Below, piece by piece: positions 26,782 through 35,653 of a DNA stretch of 64,000 nucleotides (its first letter is position 1; each line of letters opens with the position of its first letter). The position numbers and the translations under genes were made by a program. This stretch comes from Akkermansia muciniphila (lineage in GTDB: Bacteria; Verrucomicrobiota; Verrucomicrobiia; Verrucomicrobiales; Akkermansiaceae). The stretch spans positions 62,001-126,000 of the forward strand of contig CANQLV010000006.1 of the NCBI GenBank assembly GCA_947624785.1, written 5' to 3'. Below the pieces are notes generated by a model, which saw nothing but the letters and a program-made list of their open reading frames with translations, was not told the DNA's origin and did no database searches.

Positions 26782-27726
26782 ATGAAACGCATTTCCCTGA
26801 TTGTTCCCTGCCTGAATGAAGAACAGGCCATTCCGGCGTTTAAGCAAGAAGTGAACCGGGTTTTCAAGGAATACCTGGCGCCCTATGCCCTGGAACTCAT
26901 CTTCGTGGATGACGGTTCCACGGACCGTACCCTGGAAATGATCAAGAAACTGGCGGAGCGTTCTCCGGAGGTAAAATTCATCTCCTTCTCCCGCAACTTC
27001 GGGAAGGAAGCCGCCATTTATGCGGGGTTGGAAGCCGCTACGGGAGATTACGCTGCCGTCATGGACGTGGACCTTCAGGATCCTCCTTCCCTGCTTCCGG
27101 AGATGGTGAAAGCCATTGAGGAGGAAGGATACGACTGCGCAGGCACGCGCCGCGTCACCCGGCAGGGGGAACCGCCGCTGCGGTCCTTCTTCGCGCGCGC
27201 CTTTTACAAGACAATTCACCGGATATCGGACACGCACATCGTGGACGGGGCGCGGGATTACAAGCTGATGACGCGCCCCGTGCTGGAAGCCCTGCTTTCC
27301 CTGAAGGAATACAACCGCTTTTCCAAGGGGCTGTACGAATGGGTGGGCTTCCGCACCAAATGGTTTGAATACGAGAACGTGGAACGGGTAGCCGGAGAAA
27401 CCAAGTGGTCTTTCTTCAAACTGTTCCTGTATTCCATTGAAGGCATCGTGGCCTTTTCCACCGCCCCGCTGGCGCTGGCTTCCATCATGGGGGTGCTGCT
27501 CTCCTTCATTTCCTTCCTTTCCATTATTGTACTGACGATTCGTGAATTGATCTGGCCCCATTCCGCCTATGGCTGGACTTCCATGGTGTGCGTCTTCTGC
27601 CTGATGGGCGGCATCGTGCTGCTGTGCCTGGGCATCCTGGGCCAGTACCTGGCCAAGACCTATACGGAAGTTAAAAAGCGCCCCATTTACATTGCCAGGG
27701 AACGCTCCATTGATCCTTCCAACTAG
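26782..27726 (+). CDS. DPM1/GtrB-like family 2 glycosyltransferase
   Basis: The 314-residue protein has a GT-A domain with ISLIVPCLNEEQAIP, LIFVDDGSTDRTLE, and DVDLQDPP (metal-binding Asp residues). Two C-terminal transmembrane helices follow (LASIMGVLLSFISFLSIIV and VFCLMGGIVLLCLGIL). This matches polyprenyl-phosphate sugar transferases such as GtrB and Yfdh-like enzymes, which load a sugar on undecaprenyl phosphate for envelope modification. ATG at 26782 is preferred; earlier in-frame starts would run through the upstream hairpin. The sugar is not known. A second glycosyltransferase begins 8 bases later. Confidence 0.9.
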   Translation: MKRISLIVPCLNEEQAIPAFKQEVNRVFKEYLAPYALELIFVDDGSTDRTLEMIKKLAERSPEVKFISFSRNFGKEAAIYAGLEAATGDYAAVMDVDLQDPPSLLPEMVKAIEEEGYDCAGTRRVTRQGEPPLRSFFARAFYKTIHRISDTHIVDGARDYKLMTRPVLEALLSLKEYNRFSKGLYEWVGFRTKWFEYENVERVAGETKWSFFKLFLYSIEGIVAFSTAPLALASIMGVLLSFISFLSIIVLTIRELIWPHSAYGWTSMVCVFCLMGGIVLLCLGILGQYLAKTYTEVKKRPIYIARERSIDPSN

Positions 27727-27734
27727 CCCGCTCC

Positions 27735-28556
27735 ATGGATACCGAACCGGATTTCAGCATCGTTACGCCCAGCTATAACTACGCCAGGTACGTGCGGGAG
27801 TGCATTGAAAGCGTCAAGAACCAGGAAGGCGCCACGTTTGAACACATCATCCAGGATGCGGGCTCCACGGACGGAACGCTGGATATCCTGAATTCCTATC
27901 CCCACCTGAAACTCCATGTGGAAAAGGATTCCGGCATGTCGGAAGGCATCAACCGCGGCTTCCGCAAGGCACGCGGCAAGTGGGTCATGTGGCTGAATAC
28001 GGACGACCGGCTGCTGCCGGGCGCTCTGGCTGCGGTCAAGGCTTTCGCGGATTCCCGTCCGGAGGCGGACATCGTGCACGGGGCCTGGAACTTCATCGGC
28101 CCGGACGGAGCCGTCCAGCGGCCCATGAAAGCCCTTCCCTACAGCCTGAACATGCATATCTGGTACGGAACCTACCTGGCCTCCACCGCGCTGTTCCTGC
28201 GCCGGAGCACCACGATTGAAGAAGGGTTTCTGCTGGATGAGCGGTTCCACTACGATATGGACGGGGAATATTACGCGCGCCTGGGCCGGGCCGGAAAGAA
28301 GTTTGTCCATTACAACAGGCTGCTGGCGGATTTCCGCTGGCATGGCGAGAACCTGAGCGCCCCCAATGTGGAACGCCGGGACATGGACGCCGAATTAAAA
28401 CGCCAGAAGCAGCACAGCGAAGACGCCGCCATCAAGCGCGTTTACGGCTATTCCTTTTCCAAGCAGAGCTGGAACAATATCCTGGACGGCTTCATGCGGG
28501 AGGCCTACCGCATGAAAAAGGGCTTCCTTTACCTGACCACTCCCTGGGAAAAGTAA
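27735..28556 (+). CDS. Family 2 glycosyltransferase, soluble type
   Basis: The 273-residue protein starts FSIVTPSYNYARYVRECI and has HIIQDAGSTDGTLDIL and WLNTDDRLLPGALAA, with the DxD-like TDD that binds the metal and nucleotide sugar. There is no transmembrane segment. It sits 8 bases behind the membrane-bound glycosyltransferase, so both probably act in one surface-glycan pathway. Donor and acceptor are unknown. Confidence 0.88.
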   Translation: MDTEPDFSIVTPSYNYARYVRECIESVKNQEGATFEHIIQDAGSTDGTLDILNSYPHLKLHVEKDSGMSEGINRGFRKARGKWVMWLNTDDRLLPGALAAVKAFADSRPEADIVHGAWNFIGPDGAVQRPMKALPYSLNMHIWYGTYLASTALFLRRSTTIEEGFLLDERFHYDMDGEYYARLGRAGKKFVHYNRLLADFRWHGENLSAPNVERRDMDAELKRQKQHSEDAAIKRVYGYSFSKQSWNNILDGFMREAYRMKKGFLYLTTPWEK

Positions 28557-28655
28557 TCCGCTTTTTCCTGTTTTTCCCTCTTCCCCGGAGCATCCGCCCC
28601 GTCGTTCCAATCTCCGGCTTCCCTCTTCCTTTCCATAAAGGAGCTTCCCGGCACG

Positions 28656-28687
28656 AAAAAGGCCGCAGCCGTTTTACAGCCGCGGCC
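28656..28687 (-). terminator. Rho-independent terminator of ndk
   Basis: Read on the minus strand, GGCCGCGGCTG pairs with CGGCTGCGGCC (11 bp with two G-U) around TAAAA and is followed by five T residues at 28656-28660. Confidence 0.82.
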
Positions 28688-28718
28688 CGTAACAAACCGG
28701 ATGGAAAAAGACAAAGCC

Positions 28719-29174
28719 TTAGTTAAGGCTGTCAAACAGTTCTTCTTCCCGGAAGAACCTCACCAGCTCCACGGCGGCGGATTCCCGGCTGTCGGAAGCA
28801 TGGCAGATGTTCATCATGCTATCCGTTCCGTAATCGCCGCGGATGGTGCCTTTCTGCGCCTTCTGGGAGTTGGTGGGCCCCAGCAGTTCGCGCACGCGCA
28901 CAATGACGCCGGGCCCCTTCAGGGCGATGGCGATGACCGGGGAGCTGGTCATAAAATCAAGCAGTTTCGGGAAAAGCGGTTCCCCGTTGACGACAAGGTC
29001 CAGAATATGGGCGTAATGTTCCCGGAGCACCGGCTCGTCAAGCTGAATCATCTTTATACCGCGCAGGCGAAACCCTTCGGACAAAAAACGTTTTAAAATG
29101 GTGCCGGAAAGGTTTTTCCGCACGCAATCGGGTTTCAGCAAAATCAGCGTTGTTTCTTCTTGAGTGTTTGGCAT
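28719..29174 (-). CDS. ndk: Nucleoside diphosphate kinase
   Basis: The 151-residue enzyme transfers the terminal phosphate between nucleoside triphosphates and diphosphates through a phosphohistidine. It shows TTLILLKPDCVRKNLSG at the N terminus, GTIRGDYG for nucleotide binding, and the active-site signature NICHASDS with the phosphorylated His. Length fits the family with a short C-terminal extension. Single-gene unit with its own terminator. Confidence 0.95.
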   Translation of the reverse strand: MPNTQEETTLILLKPDCVRKNLSGTILKRFLSEGFRLRGIKMIQLDEPVLREHYAHILDLVVNGEPLFPKLLDFMTSSPVIAIALKGPGVIVRVRELLGPTNSQKAQKGTIRGDYGTDSMMNICHASDSRESAAVELVRFFREEELFDSLN

Positions 29175-29277
29175 AAAATTAGCGAAGTTTCAGGATGAAG
29201 TGAGGGAATTACACCCTAATCCCCGGCAGGTCAAGGATAATTGCGCAACTGGTCTTTTCCAACGGGAAAGGAATTCG

Positions 29278-30066
29278 TCACAGGCTTCTCTTATAGGAAT
29301 CACACCGGTTCCTCCACCCGGCAAGCCAGCGCGCCTCTCCGCGGCCCGGAGGGCTGTTGTCCACGCGCCGCTGGAGCACCCTTTTGGCCGCCTCCGCAAA
29401 CTCAACCGCCGCAGGCTGTCCGGGGGAGGCCGGGCGCATCTCCTCCAGCACCTGCCTGAGTCCCCAGCCCTGCCCCCGGTATTGTTCCGCAGGGTTGGTT
29501 CCCTCCCCCTTGAAATTCACATAATCAATCAGGGCATACATGCCGTTGGGCGCCGTCGCCACGGCATTGTAGCGGGCCGCCATCTCCGCCGGACGGCGGG
29601 ACTGGCTCTTGATGCGCCCCAGAGCAGCCACGGACCTGGCAATAATGAAATCCGCCTGCATTTGCAGGGCCGCCGGGCTGGACAGCCACTGGCGCATCCG
29701 TTCAGGAAGGCCGCCCCGTACGTCCGCCGCTTCAAATTCCGCCCTGGTGCGCCACGGGGCTGGTCCGGAAAAACATTCCGGGACGCGTACCCCCCTCTTG
29801 CGGCAAAACTGGACGAAGGATGGAAAGCTTTCCTCAAACCTTTCCGTAACCCCGGCGGGGAACCAGATGAAATGCCCGATGCCCAGGGAGGGGAACGCCT
29901 CCCCACGGTTCCAGGAAACCAGTCCCTTTACCGTTCCGGCGCATTCGTTCTGCCAGATTTTCCGCGCGATCTTCGCCTTCACTTCTCCTGCATCCGGATC
30001 CGCCTGAACCCAGCCGGGAGCGCAGCACGCCAGCATCAGGATAAAACCTGCCATTTTTCCATGCAT
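29278..30066 (-). CDS. Exported conserved protein, possibly lysozyme-like
   Basis: The 262-residue product begins with a signal peptide (MHGKMAGFILMLACCAPGWV, then QA), chosen at 30066 because it gives a clean leader; the frame is open 53 residues further. The mature N-terminal part, IARKIWQNECAGTVKGLVSW and SLGIGHFIWFPAG, resembles a conserved bacterial periplasmic family in which a Glu in the NEC region suggests a muramidase-like fold. That is an inference from memory of the family. Later conserved pieces are ARYNAVATAPNGMYALIDYV and NFKGEGTNPAEQYRGQGWGL. It is divergent from the pseudouridine synthase gene. Confidence 0.65.
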   Translation of the reverse strand: MHGKMAGFILMLACCAPGWVQADPDAGEVKAKIARKIWQNECAGTVKGLVSWNRGEAFPSLGIGHFIWFPAGVTERFEESFPSFVQFCRKRGVRVPECFSGPAPWRTRAEFEAADVRGGLPERMRQWLSSPAALQMQADFIIARSVAALGRIKSQSRRPAEMAARYNAVATAPNGMYALIDYVNFKGEGTNPAEQYRGQGWGLRQVLEEMRPASPGQPAAVEFAEAAKRVLQRRVDNSPPGRGEARWLAGWRNRCDSYKRSL

Positions 30067-30159
30067 GAGGTTACTTTCCTTCCCCGGCGCGGGCAAGTCA
30101 AGCCGCTTCAATTTCTCGTGCCAAAGACGGCTCCCCATGCTACGCTTGCCGCGCACGGC

Positions 30160-30726
30160 ATGATTCTGGCGTTTAACAAACCTTACGGGGTCCTTTCCCA
30201 ATTCACGCAAGAAGCGCCCCACCACAGGACACTGGCTGAATTCGGCTTCCCTGCCGGCGTGTATCCCGTCGGCAGGCTGGATGCTGATTCGGAAGGCCTG
30301 CTGCTTTTATCCGATGAGAAAGCCCTGGTGGACCGCCTCCTGAACCCCGCCAACCGGCATCCCCGAACCTACTGGAGCCAGGTGGAGGGCGTTCCTTCCG
30401 CCACGGACCTGCTTCCTCTGGAACGCGGCGGCCTCTCCATCCAGGGATACCGCGCGCTTCCCTGCCGGGTGCGCCCCATGCACGGAGAGCCGGACGTACC
30501 GCCCCGAACTCCCCCCGTCCGCTACCGCGCAGCCATTCCCACCTCATGGCTGGAATTGACGCTCGTGGAAGGAAAAAACCGCCAGGTGCGGCGCATGACC
30601 GCCGCCATCGGCTTTCCCACGCTCCGGCTCCTGCGCGTCCGGATCGGGAGGTTCACCCTGTCCGGCCTGGAACCCGGCGCGTGGAAGAAGCTGAACACCC
30701 GTGAACGAAGGAAGCTCATGCCGTAA
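30160..30726 (+). CDS. RsuA/RluE-family rRNA pseudouridine synthase
   Basis: The 188-residue protein lacks an S4 domain and begins directly with the catalytic domain: LAFNKPYGVLSQFT, then YPVGRLDADSEGLLLLSDE with the catalytic Asp in GRLDADSEG. LTLVEGKNRQVRRMTAAIGF is the family C-terminal motif. The short form without S4 is typical of RluE, which modifies 23S rRNA. ATG at 30160 fits the conserved start. The target site is inferred only from the subgroup. Confidence 0.9.
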   Translation: MILAFNKPYGVLSQFTQEAPHHRTLAEFGFPAGVYPVGRLDADSEGLLLLSDEKALVDRLLNPANRHPRTYWSQVEGVPSATDLLPLERGGLSIQGYRALPCRVRPMHGEPDVPPRTPPVRYRAAIPTSWLELTLVEGKNRQVRRMTAAIGFPTLRLLRVRIGRFTLSGLEPGAWKKLNTRERRKLMP

Positions 30727-30801
30727 TATAGGCTTGATTATGGAGAGGCGCAGCCTTTATATGTCTTTCCGCATCAGGATATCCTACCTAGACCTTTTTA
30801 C

Positions 30802-31023
30802 ATGAAAGCCGAACTCGTCGAACAAGCCGCCAAAATCATTCCCGAGCCCCAGATGCTGATCAACGTGGTTTCCCGCCGCGTTGCCCAGCTCAACAATGGC
30901 CGCGCTCCCTTGGTCCCCACCACCCCCCACATGGGCAACGCGAACATTGCCCTGACGGAGATCGTTGAAGGCAAGCTTGTCTATCATGCGGAATCCGACA
31001 GCCTCCAGGAAGACAACCAGTAA
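30802..31023 (+). CDS. rpoZ: DNA-directed RNA polymerase omega subunit
   Basis: The 73-residue protein shows LINVVSRRVAQLNNGRAPLV and NIALTEIVEGKLVY, the two conserved parts of omega, which helps assemble the core polymerase around beta-prime. Length is close to the usual 70-90 residues. A terminator-like hairpin separates it from smpB. Confidence 0.88.
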   Translation: MKAELVEQAAKIIPEPQMLINVVSRRVAQLNNGRAPLVPTTPHMGNANIALTEIVEGKLVYHAESDSLQEDNQ

Positions 31024-31089
31024 AAAGCTCGTCCCCCCTTATTGCCGTTCCGGCCCGGATTTCCGCACGGAACATCCCCTCTTCAACCA

Positions 31090-31120
31090 GGCCCCCGGCT
31101 CTTCCAGCCCGGGGCCTTTT
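31090..31120 (+). terminator. Terminator between rpoZ and smpB
   Basis: An 11-bp stem with one mismatch (31090-31100 with 31106-31116) closes a 5-base loop and is followed by TTTT. Confidence 0.72.
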
Positions 31121-31138
31121 CATCCCTCCCCTCCAGCC

Positions 31139-31597
31139 ATGAGCTCCGACATCTCCACCAACAAGAAAGCCCGCCGGGATTACGAAATCCTGGACACCTA
31201 TGAATGCGGCATGGAACTCAAGGGAACGGAGGTCAAATCCATCCGCGCCGGCAAGGTGAACATCGCCGATTCCTTCGCCAGAGTGGAAAACGGCCAGATG
31301 CTCCTGTACGGCTGCGACATCCAGCCGTGGGAAACTGCGGGAGAGTTCTTTCAGCACCAGTCGCGCCGCCCGCGCCGACTGCTGCTCCACAAACGGGAAA
31401 TTTTCAAACTGGAACAGCAGACCTCCCAAAAAGGCTGTTCCCTGGTCGCCCTCAAGCTGTACTGGAAAAACGGCAAGGTGAAACTGGCGCTGGGCCTTGG
31501 CAAAGGCAAGACCCACCGCGACCAGCGCTATGACCTGAAGGCCCGCGTGGAAATGCGGGAAGCCCAGCGGGAAGTGGCCCGCATCAACCGCCGTTAA
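31139..31597 (+). CDS. smpB: SsrA-binding protein SmpB
   Basis: SmpB carries tmRNA to stalled ribosomes for trans-translation. The 152-residue product has NKKARRDYEILDTYECGMEL, GTEVKSIRAGKVNIADSFA, LALGLGKGKTHRDQR and a basic C-terminal tail, all in family order. ATG at 31139 starts the conserved N terminus just after the rpoZ terminator. Confidence 0.95.
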   Translation: MSSDISTNKKARRDYEILDTYECGMELKGTEVKSIRAGKVNIADSFARVENGQMLLYGCDIQPWETAGEFFQHQSRRPRRLLLHKREIFKLEQQTSQKGCSLVALKLYWKNGKVKLALGLGKGKTHRDQRYDLKARVEMREAQREVARINRR

Positions 31598-31724
31598 TCA
31601 ATGCCGTACCTCCACGGCGTCCGCTTCTACCTTTCCGGAGGCCGTTCTCATTCCCTGCTCTCCGCTCTGTATTCTGCCGGAGTGAGCGGGAGCTCCCTAT
31701 AGAAAAGCCGCCGCGGGAAAAAGA

Positions 31725-32288
31725 CTATAATTTCCAATCCACGGGCAATTCCACCTGGCCGCCCTTCTTGTCATCATAACGGATGAAACCGTGCTCCGCC
31801 CCGTACCAGTGGACATCCCGCGTCACTTTTACGTCAAAACAGCAATAGCGGGCAATATCCATCAGCAGGCCCGTATTTCCCGTCTGCACGTATTCCGCCC
31901 ACCACTTGAGGGCCTGGGTGCCCACGGCCGTTTTTGAAGAGCCGATGGAAGCCGCGGCCACGGAATCCAGTTTGACGCGCACGCCGCCGCGCTGTTCGAT
32001 GTCCTTGCACAGATCGAGGTTGTTCGTAATGTCGATCATGTTCCACATCGTATAGCGCTGGAGCACGCCGTAGTCGAAATGCTCGTGATTGTACCCCACC
32101 ACCAGGTCGGCCTGGCGAAGCTGCAGGATGAGGTCATCCACCATCTCCTCGGAATAAATCGTGTACTTGCCGGAAGCCGTGGAATAAGTCACGCCCACGG
32201 AAACGCGCATGTCGGCCGTATTGTGCCAGCCGCCCACCTCCGCCGCGGAATGACGGGTTTCCAAGTCAAAATACACGATGTCTCTCAT
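31725..32288 (-). CDS. Ribonuclease H-like 3'-5' exonuclease domain protein
   Basis: The 187-residue protein has the DEDD exonuclease layout: IVYFDLETRHSAAE with the first D-x-E pair, LVVGYNHEHFDYGVL with the second Asp, and a late CCFDVKVTRDVHWYG with the third acidic region. This matches the YprB-like RNase H superfamily (predicted exonucleases). Whether DNA or RNA is the substrate is not clear. It is divergent from trmL with 80 bases between. Confidence 0.75.
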   Translation of the reverse strand: MRDIVYFDLETRHSAAEVGGWHNTADMRVSVGVTYSTASGKYTIYSEEMVDDLILQLRQADLVVGYNHEHFDYGVLQRYTMWNMIDITNNLDLCKDIEQRGGVRVKLDSVAAASIGSSKTAVGTQALKWWAEYVQTGNTGLLMDIARYCCFDVKVTRDVHWYGAEHGFIRYDDKKGGQVELPVDWKL

Positions 32289-32367
32289 CGGAGGAAACGT
32301 ACATTATTTGCCACTTTTGGACAAGTCCCACTTGAACGGAAGGCGCGTTTGTGGTGAAAATAGGTTC

Positions 32368-32832
32368 ATGCAGCCCCGTTTCCACATCGTCATGTTCCAT
32401 CCGGAAATTCCGCATAACACGGGAGCTGCCGGGCGGCTGGCGCTGGCAACGGGATCCAGGCTCCATCTGATCCGGCCACTGGGATTCAGCCTGGATGAAA
32501 AGCACGTGCGCCGCACGGGCCTGGACTACTGGGCCAAAGTGGACCTGCATGTCTGGGACAGCCTGGAGGAGCTAAAACAGGCGGCAGATCCCGCCGCGCG
32601 GTTCTGGTACCTGAGCACCAAGGCGCGCCGCTCCCACTGGGAGGCGGATTTCCAGGAGGGGGATTACCTGGTCTTCGGTCCGGAATCCCGCGGACTGCCG
32701 GAAAGCATGCTGAAGGAACACGCAGGCACCGCCCTGACCATTCCGATGCCCGGAGAAGGCTCCCGCAGCCTGAACCTCTCTACCGCCGTGGCTATTGTCC
32801 TCTATGAAGGATTGCGCCAGCTCGGTATCTGA
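32368..32832 (+). CDS. trmL: tRNA (cytidine/uridine-34 2'-O)-methyltransferase TrmL
   Basis: This SPOUT-fold enzyme methylates the wobble nucleotide of certain leucine tRNAs. The 154-residue product shows HIVMFHPEIPHNTGAAGRLA, HLIRPLGFSLDEKHVRRTGL, YLVFGPESRGLPE and SRSLNLSTAVAIVLYE, the trefoil-knot motifs in order. ATG at 32368 begins the conserved sequence; an in-frame ATG at 32278 would add 30 unlike residues. Confidence 0.94.
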   Translation: MQPRFHIVMFHPEIPHNTGAAGRLALATGSRLHLIRPLGFSLDEKHVRRTGLDYWAKVDLHVWDSLEELKQAADPAARFWYLSTKARRSHWEADFQEGDYLVFGPESRGLPESMLKEHAGTALTIPMPGEGSRSLNLSTAVAIVLYEGLRQLGI

Positions 32833-32938
32833 TACGGAGACCGGAGCAATCCTTTTTGCCGCCCGGTTACGACAGCCCACGGACATGAATGGACTTCCCG
32901 GCAGCAGCGGCGGTTCAACCGGAAAGGGAAGGAGATGC

Positions 32939-33553
32939 CTAGCCAGGGGAAGAAGAGGTCTCCGCGCCCTTCCGCTGCCAGGGGCGCACCAGGTAAAAAA
33001 GAATCAGGGAGGCGACGGCGCCGCAGGTATCGCAGAACATGTCTTTCTGGGCGTCCCATATATCGCCCTGGGAGCCGAGAAAATCATTCGCGTCATTCCC
33101 GCCCACGATGACCGCATACTGCCATTCAATAATTTCATAGGCCGCGGCTACGGCCATCACGAAAAAGAGGCCGAAAATCCCCGCCAGCACTTTCCCCGCA
33201 TATTGCTTGCGCACCAGATACTCCGCTACGGGAAAGGCATAAAACCCCACCGTAAAATGGGCCACCCGGTCAAACGGGTTCCGGTGGGCCCCCACCAGCT
33301 CCCGGAACCATTCGAAGGGCACTTCCGCAAAAGTGTAATGCGCCCCCACCGTATGGCAGGCCAGCCAGAAAAACATCAGCGTGTAGGACCAGTTGCTGAA
33401 ACGGAATCTCCGGAACCCAGCCGCCAGGAGGATGACCGCCAGCGCCACGGGAATCACCTCCGCCACCCAGACGGAACGGGAAGCAGGGGAAATGCCAAGG
33501 GCAATGAACAGCACGGCGAATGCCGCCAGCAGATAAAAGGGATAGTTTTTCAT
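32939..33553 (-). CDS. DUF2238 (YjdF-like) inner-membrane protein
   Basis: The 204-residue protein has about six transmembrane helices. It has the family's conserved acidic and aromatic stretches: HRNPFDRVAHFTVGFYAFPV, AAYEIIEWQYAVI and DFLGSQGDIWDAQKDMFCDT. These match the YjdF/DUF2238 family, whose function is unknown. It lies downstream of gltA on the same strand but behind a strong hairpin. Confidence 0.85.
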   Translation of the reverse strand: MKNYPFYLLAAFAVLFIALGISPASRSVWVAEVIPVALAVILLAAGFRRFRFSNWSYTLMFFWLACHTVGAHYTFAEVPFEWFRELVGAHRNPFDRVAHFTVGFYAFPVAEYLVRKQYAGKVLAGIFGLFFVMAVAAAYEIIEWQYAVIVGGNDANDFLGSQGDIWDAQKDMFCDTCGAVASLILFYLVRPWQRKGAETSSSPG

Positions 33554-33593
33554 GAGGGAGAGAGGAGAAGCAGCGGAGCGCGGGAGCCGACAC

Positions 33594-33630
33594 CGGAAAG
33601 GCGCCGGAGATTACCCCCGGCGCCTTTCCG
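33594..33630 (-). terminator. Strong hairpin just downstream of citrate synthase
   Basis: A perfect 14-bp stem pairs 33594-33607 with 33617-33630 around a 9-base loop, 13 bases beyond the gltA stop. No T run follows on the minus strand, so termination is likely but not certain. Confidence 0.6.
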
Positions 33631-33642
33631 TTAAAAAACTTT

Positions 33643-34785
33643 TTACCGCATGTCAATGGTAGGCACCGGAATGCGGTCCTTGGGGCCCGTATAAAGGGTC
33701 AGGGGCCTGTACAGCGTATTGTCCTCCATCTGTTCCAGCACCTGGGCCACCCACCCGCAGCAGCGGGCAATGGAGAAAATGGCGGTGAACAGCCTGGTGG
33801 GAATGCCGATGCTGTAATAAACCGTGGCGGAATAAAAATCCACGTTGGCATTCAGCCCCTTGCGTTCCCGGACAAGCTTGGCGATGCGTTCCGACATGCG
33901 AATCCACTTGGGCTCCCCGATCCGGGAGGAAAGACGGATGGCCATGCGGCGCAGATGCGGAGCGCGGGGGTCCAGCACACGGTACACGCGGTGGCCCATG
34001 CCCATGATCTTTTCCTTCCGCCCCAGTTTGTCCTCAATGTAGGAATCAACCTTGTCCTCCGTGCCTATTTCCTTGAGCATTTCAATCACGCCTTCATTGG
34101 CGCCGCCGTGAAGCGGCCCTTTCAGCGTCCCGATGGCCGCCGTGATGGCGGAATACATGTCTGAAAGAGTGGCGATGCACACACGCGCCGCAAAGGTGGA
34201 GGCATTCATGCCGTGGTCAGCATGCAGGATGTAGGCCACGTCCAGAATGTGGGCTTCATCCTGGTTCGGCTCCTCCCCTTTCAGCAGCCACAGGAAATGT
34301 TCCGCCTCATTCAGATCCTCCCGCACGGGGGGAAGGTCCAGCCCCTGGCACAGACGGTAGTAGTACGCCACCATCACGGGCACCTTGGCGATGAGGCTGA
34401 GGCCTATCTCCTTCAACTGGCCGGAATCCTTCGTCCGGTCGTCATACATGCCGAGCATGGAAACCGCCGTCCGGAGGGCGGACATGGGCCGGGCGGACTT
34501 GGTGGCCGTTTTAAAGAAATCCAGAATAGGCTGGGGAAGGTCGCGGTCGGAACGGAGGCGCTTCTTGATGCCCTCCAGTTCCTCCCGGTTGGGCAGCCGC
34601 TTATTGAGAAGCAGGTAAATCACTTCTTCAAAACAGCACATCTCCACCAGGTCATCAATATCGTAACCCAGATACAGCAAACGGCCTTCCTCACCGCGCA
34701 CATCACTCAAGGCAGATTCATTAGCTATGATTCCTTTTAAGCCTTTGGGATATGTGTGTCGTGCGGAAAAAGTGTCATTGCTCAT
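33643..34785 (-). CDS. gltA: Citrate synthase
   Basis: The 380-residue enzyme condenses acetyl-CoA and oxaloacetate. It shows HADHGMNASTFAARV, GPLHGGANEGVIEML, IMGMGHRVYRVLDPRAPHL and ANVDFYSATVYYSIGIP, with the catalytic His and Asp residues at their usual places. Length fits the shorter citrate/2-methylcitrate synthase type, so activity with propionyl-CoA cannot be excluded. It stands alone on the minus strand. Confidence 0.94.
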   Translation of the reverse strand: MSNDTFSARHTYPKGLKGIIANESALSDVRGEEGRLLYLGYDIDDLVEMCCFEEVIYLLLNKRLPNREELEGIKKRLRSDRDLPQPILDFFKTATKSARPMSALRTAVSMLGMYDDRTKDSGQLKEIGLSLIAKVPVMVAYYYRLCQGLDLPPVREDLNEAEHFLWLLKGEEPNQDEAHILDVAYILHADHGMNASTFAARVCIATLSDMYSAITAAIGTLKGPLHGGANEGVIEMLKEIGTEDKVDSYIEDKLGRKEKIMGMGHRVYRVLDPRAPHLRRMAIRLSSRIGEPKWIRMSERIAKLVRERKGLNANVDFYSATVYYSIGIPTRLFTAIFSIARCCGWVAQVLEQMEDNTLYRPLTLYTGPKDRIPVPTIDMR

Positions 34786-34859
34786 GTTTTAAAAAATGCT
34801 ACTAGTGATGAAGATTACCGATTAAAAGTCTAACAATCTTCCAGAAAGTCAAACCTTAA

Positions 34860-35528
34860 TTACGCCTTCACGGCCCACGCGGGGCGTTTGGCGCAGGTGA
34901 TGTGGGGCGCCCTTACATACAGCGGTTCCGCCGGACCTTCCAGAAGTTCCTCCCTGCGGCCCTCGGACAGGGACTGCCATGCGGCTCCCAGAGCCTCCGC
35001 ATGCGGGTACACGGGAACAACTCCCGTCATTTCCCGGGCTGCCAGGGTTTCCCCCGTTTCCGTGGAATAAACGGGCACGCCGTTTTCCAGGCATTCCGCC
35101 ACGCGGGCGCGGGCCTGATCTGCGGGCAGCACTTCCGGAGCGGCCGCCAGAATGCCGTTTTCCAGCCTCCCCCAGGTCCAGCCGCCGCGCCGGGCGTCGG
35201 ACATCACGCAGGCCTTCCCGTCGTGAATGTCCAGGCCGTTCCAGGAAGAAAACGCCGCCACGCGGGACCCGTGCACCAGGGAAAGTCCGTCCGCCACGGC
35301 AAGCGCCACGCGGATTCCGCCGTAGGCGCCGGGACCGGAACCGACCGCAATTTCCTTTAAACACCATCCTTCCAAAGCCTCCAGCGCCTGGCGCACCGCC
35401 TCAAAAATGGCGGAGGAATGGTTGCGTTCAGCTCTCCATTCCACCCGGCACAGCAGTTCCTTTCCGCCCCATGCCGCGGCGGAAGACTGCGCGCAGGAAG
35501 TTTCCAGAACCAGCAGAGCATCTTGCAT
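34860..35528 (-). CDS. tsaB: tRNA threonylcarbamoyladenosine biosynthesis protein TsaB
   Basis: TsaB is the scaffold partner of TsaD in forming t6A37 in tRNA. The 222-residue product begins ALLVLETSCAQSSAAAW and has NHSSAIFEAVRQALEAL, then IAVGSGPGAYGGIRVALAVA, the TsaB signatures of the ASKHA fold. ATG at 35528 begins the conserved N terminus; the open frame extends 27 residues further. The N-terminal lobe is conserved and the C-terminal lobe is divergent, as is usual. Confidence 0.92.
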   Translation of the reverse strand: MQDALLVLETSCAQSSAAAWGGKELLCRVEWRAERNHSSAIFEAVRQALEALEGWCLKEIAVGSGPGAYGGIRVALAVADGLSLVHGSRVAAFSSWNGLDIHDGKACVMSDARRGGWTWGRLENGILAAAPEVLPADQARARVAECLENGVPVYSTETGETLAAREMTGVVPVYPHAEALGAAWQSLSEGRREELLEGPAEPLYVRAPHITCAKRPAWAVKA

Positions 35529-35653
35529 GCGGCGGATTATACAGGAAGTTCCGGCGCGCATAAAACATTTTTTCCCCCGCGTTCCGGAAGCAGCAAATTT
35601 GGTTCGCATTTATGCGGAAGTCCCCTTATGCTGGCCTTGCAACTCACCACCGC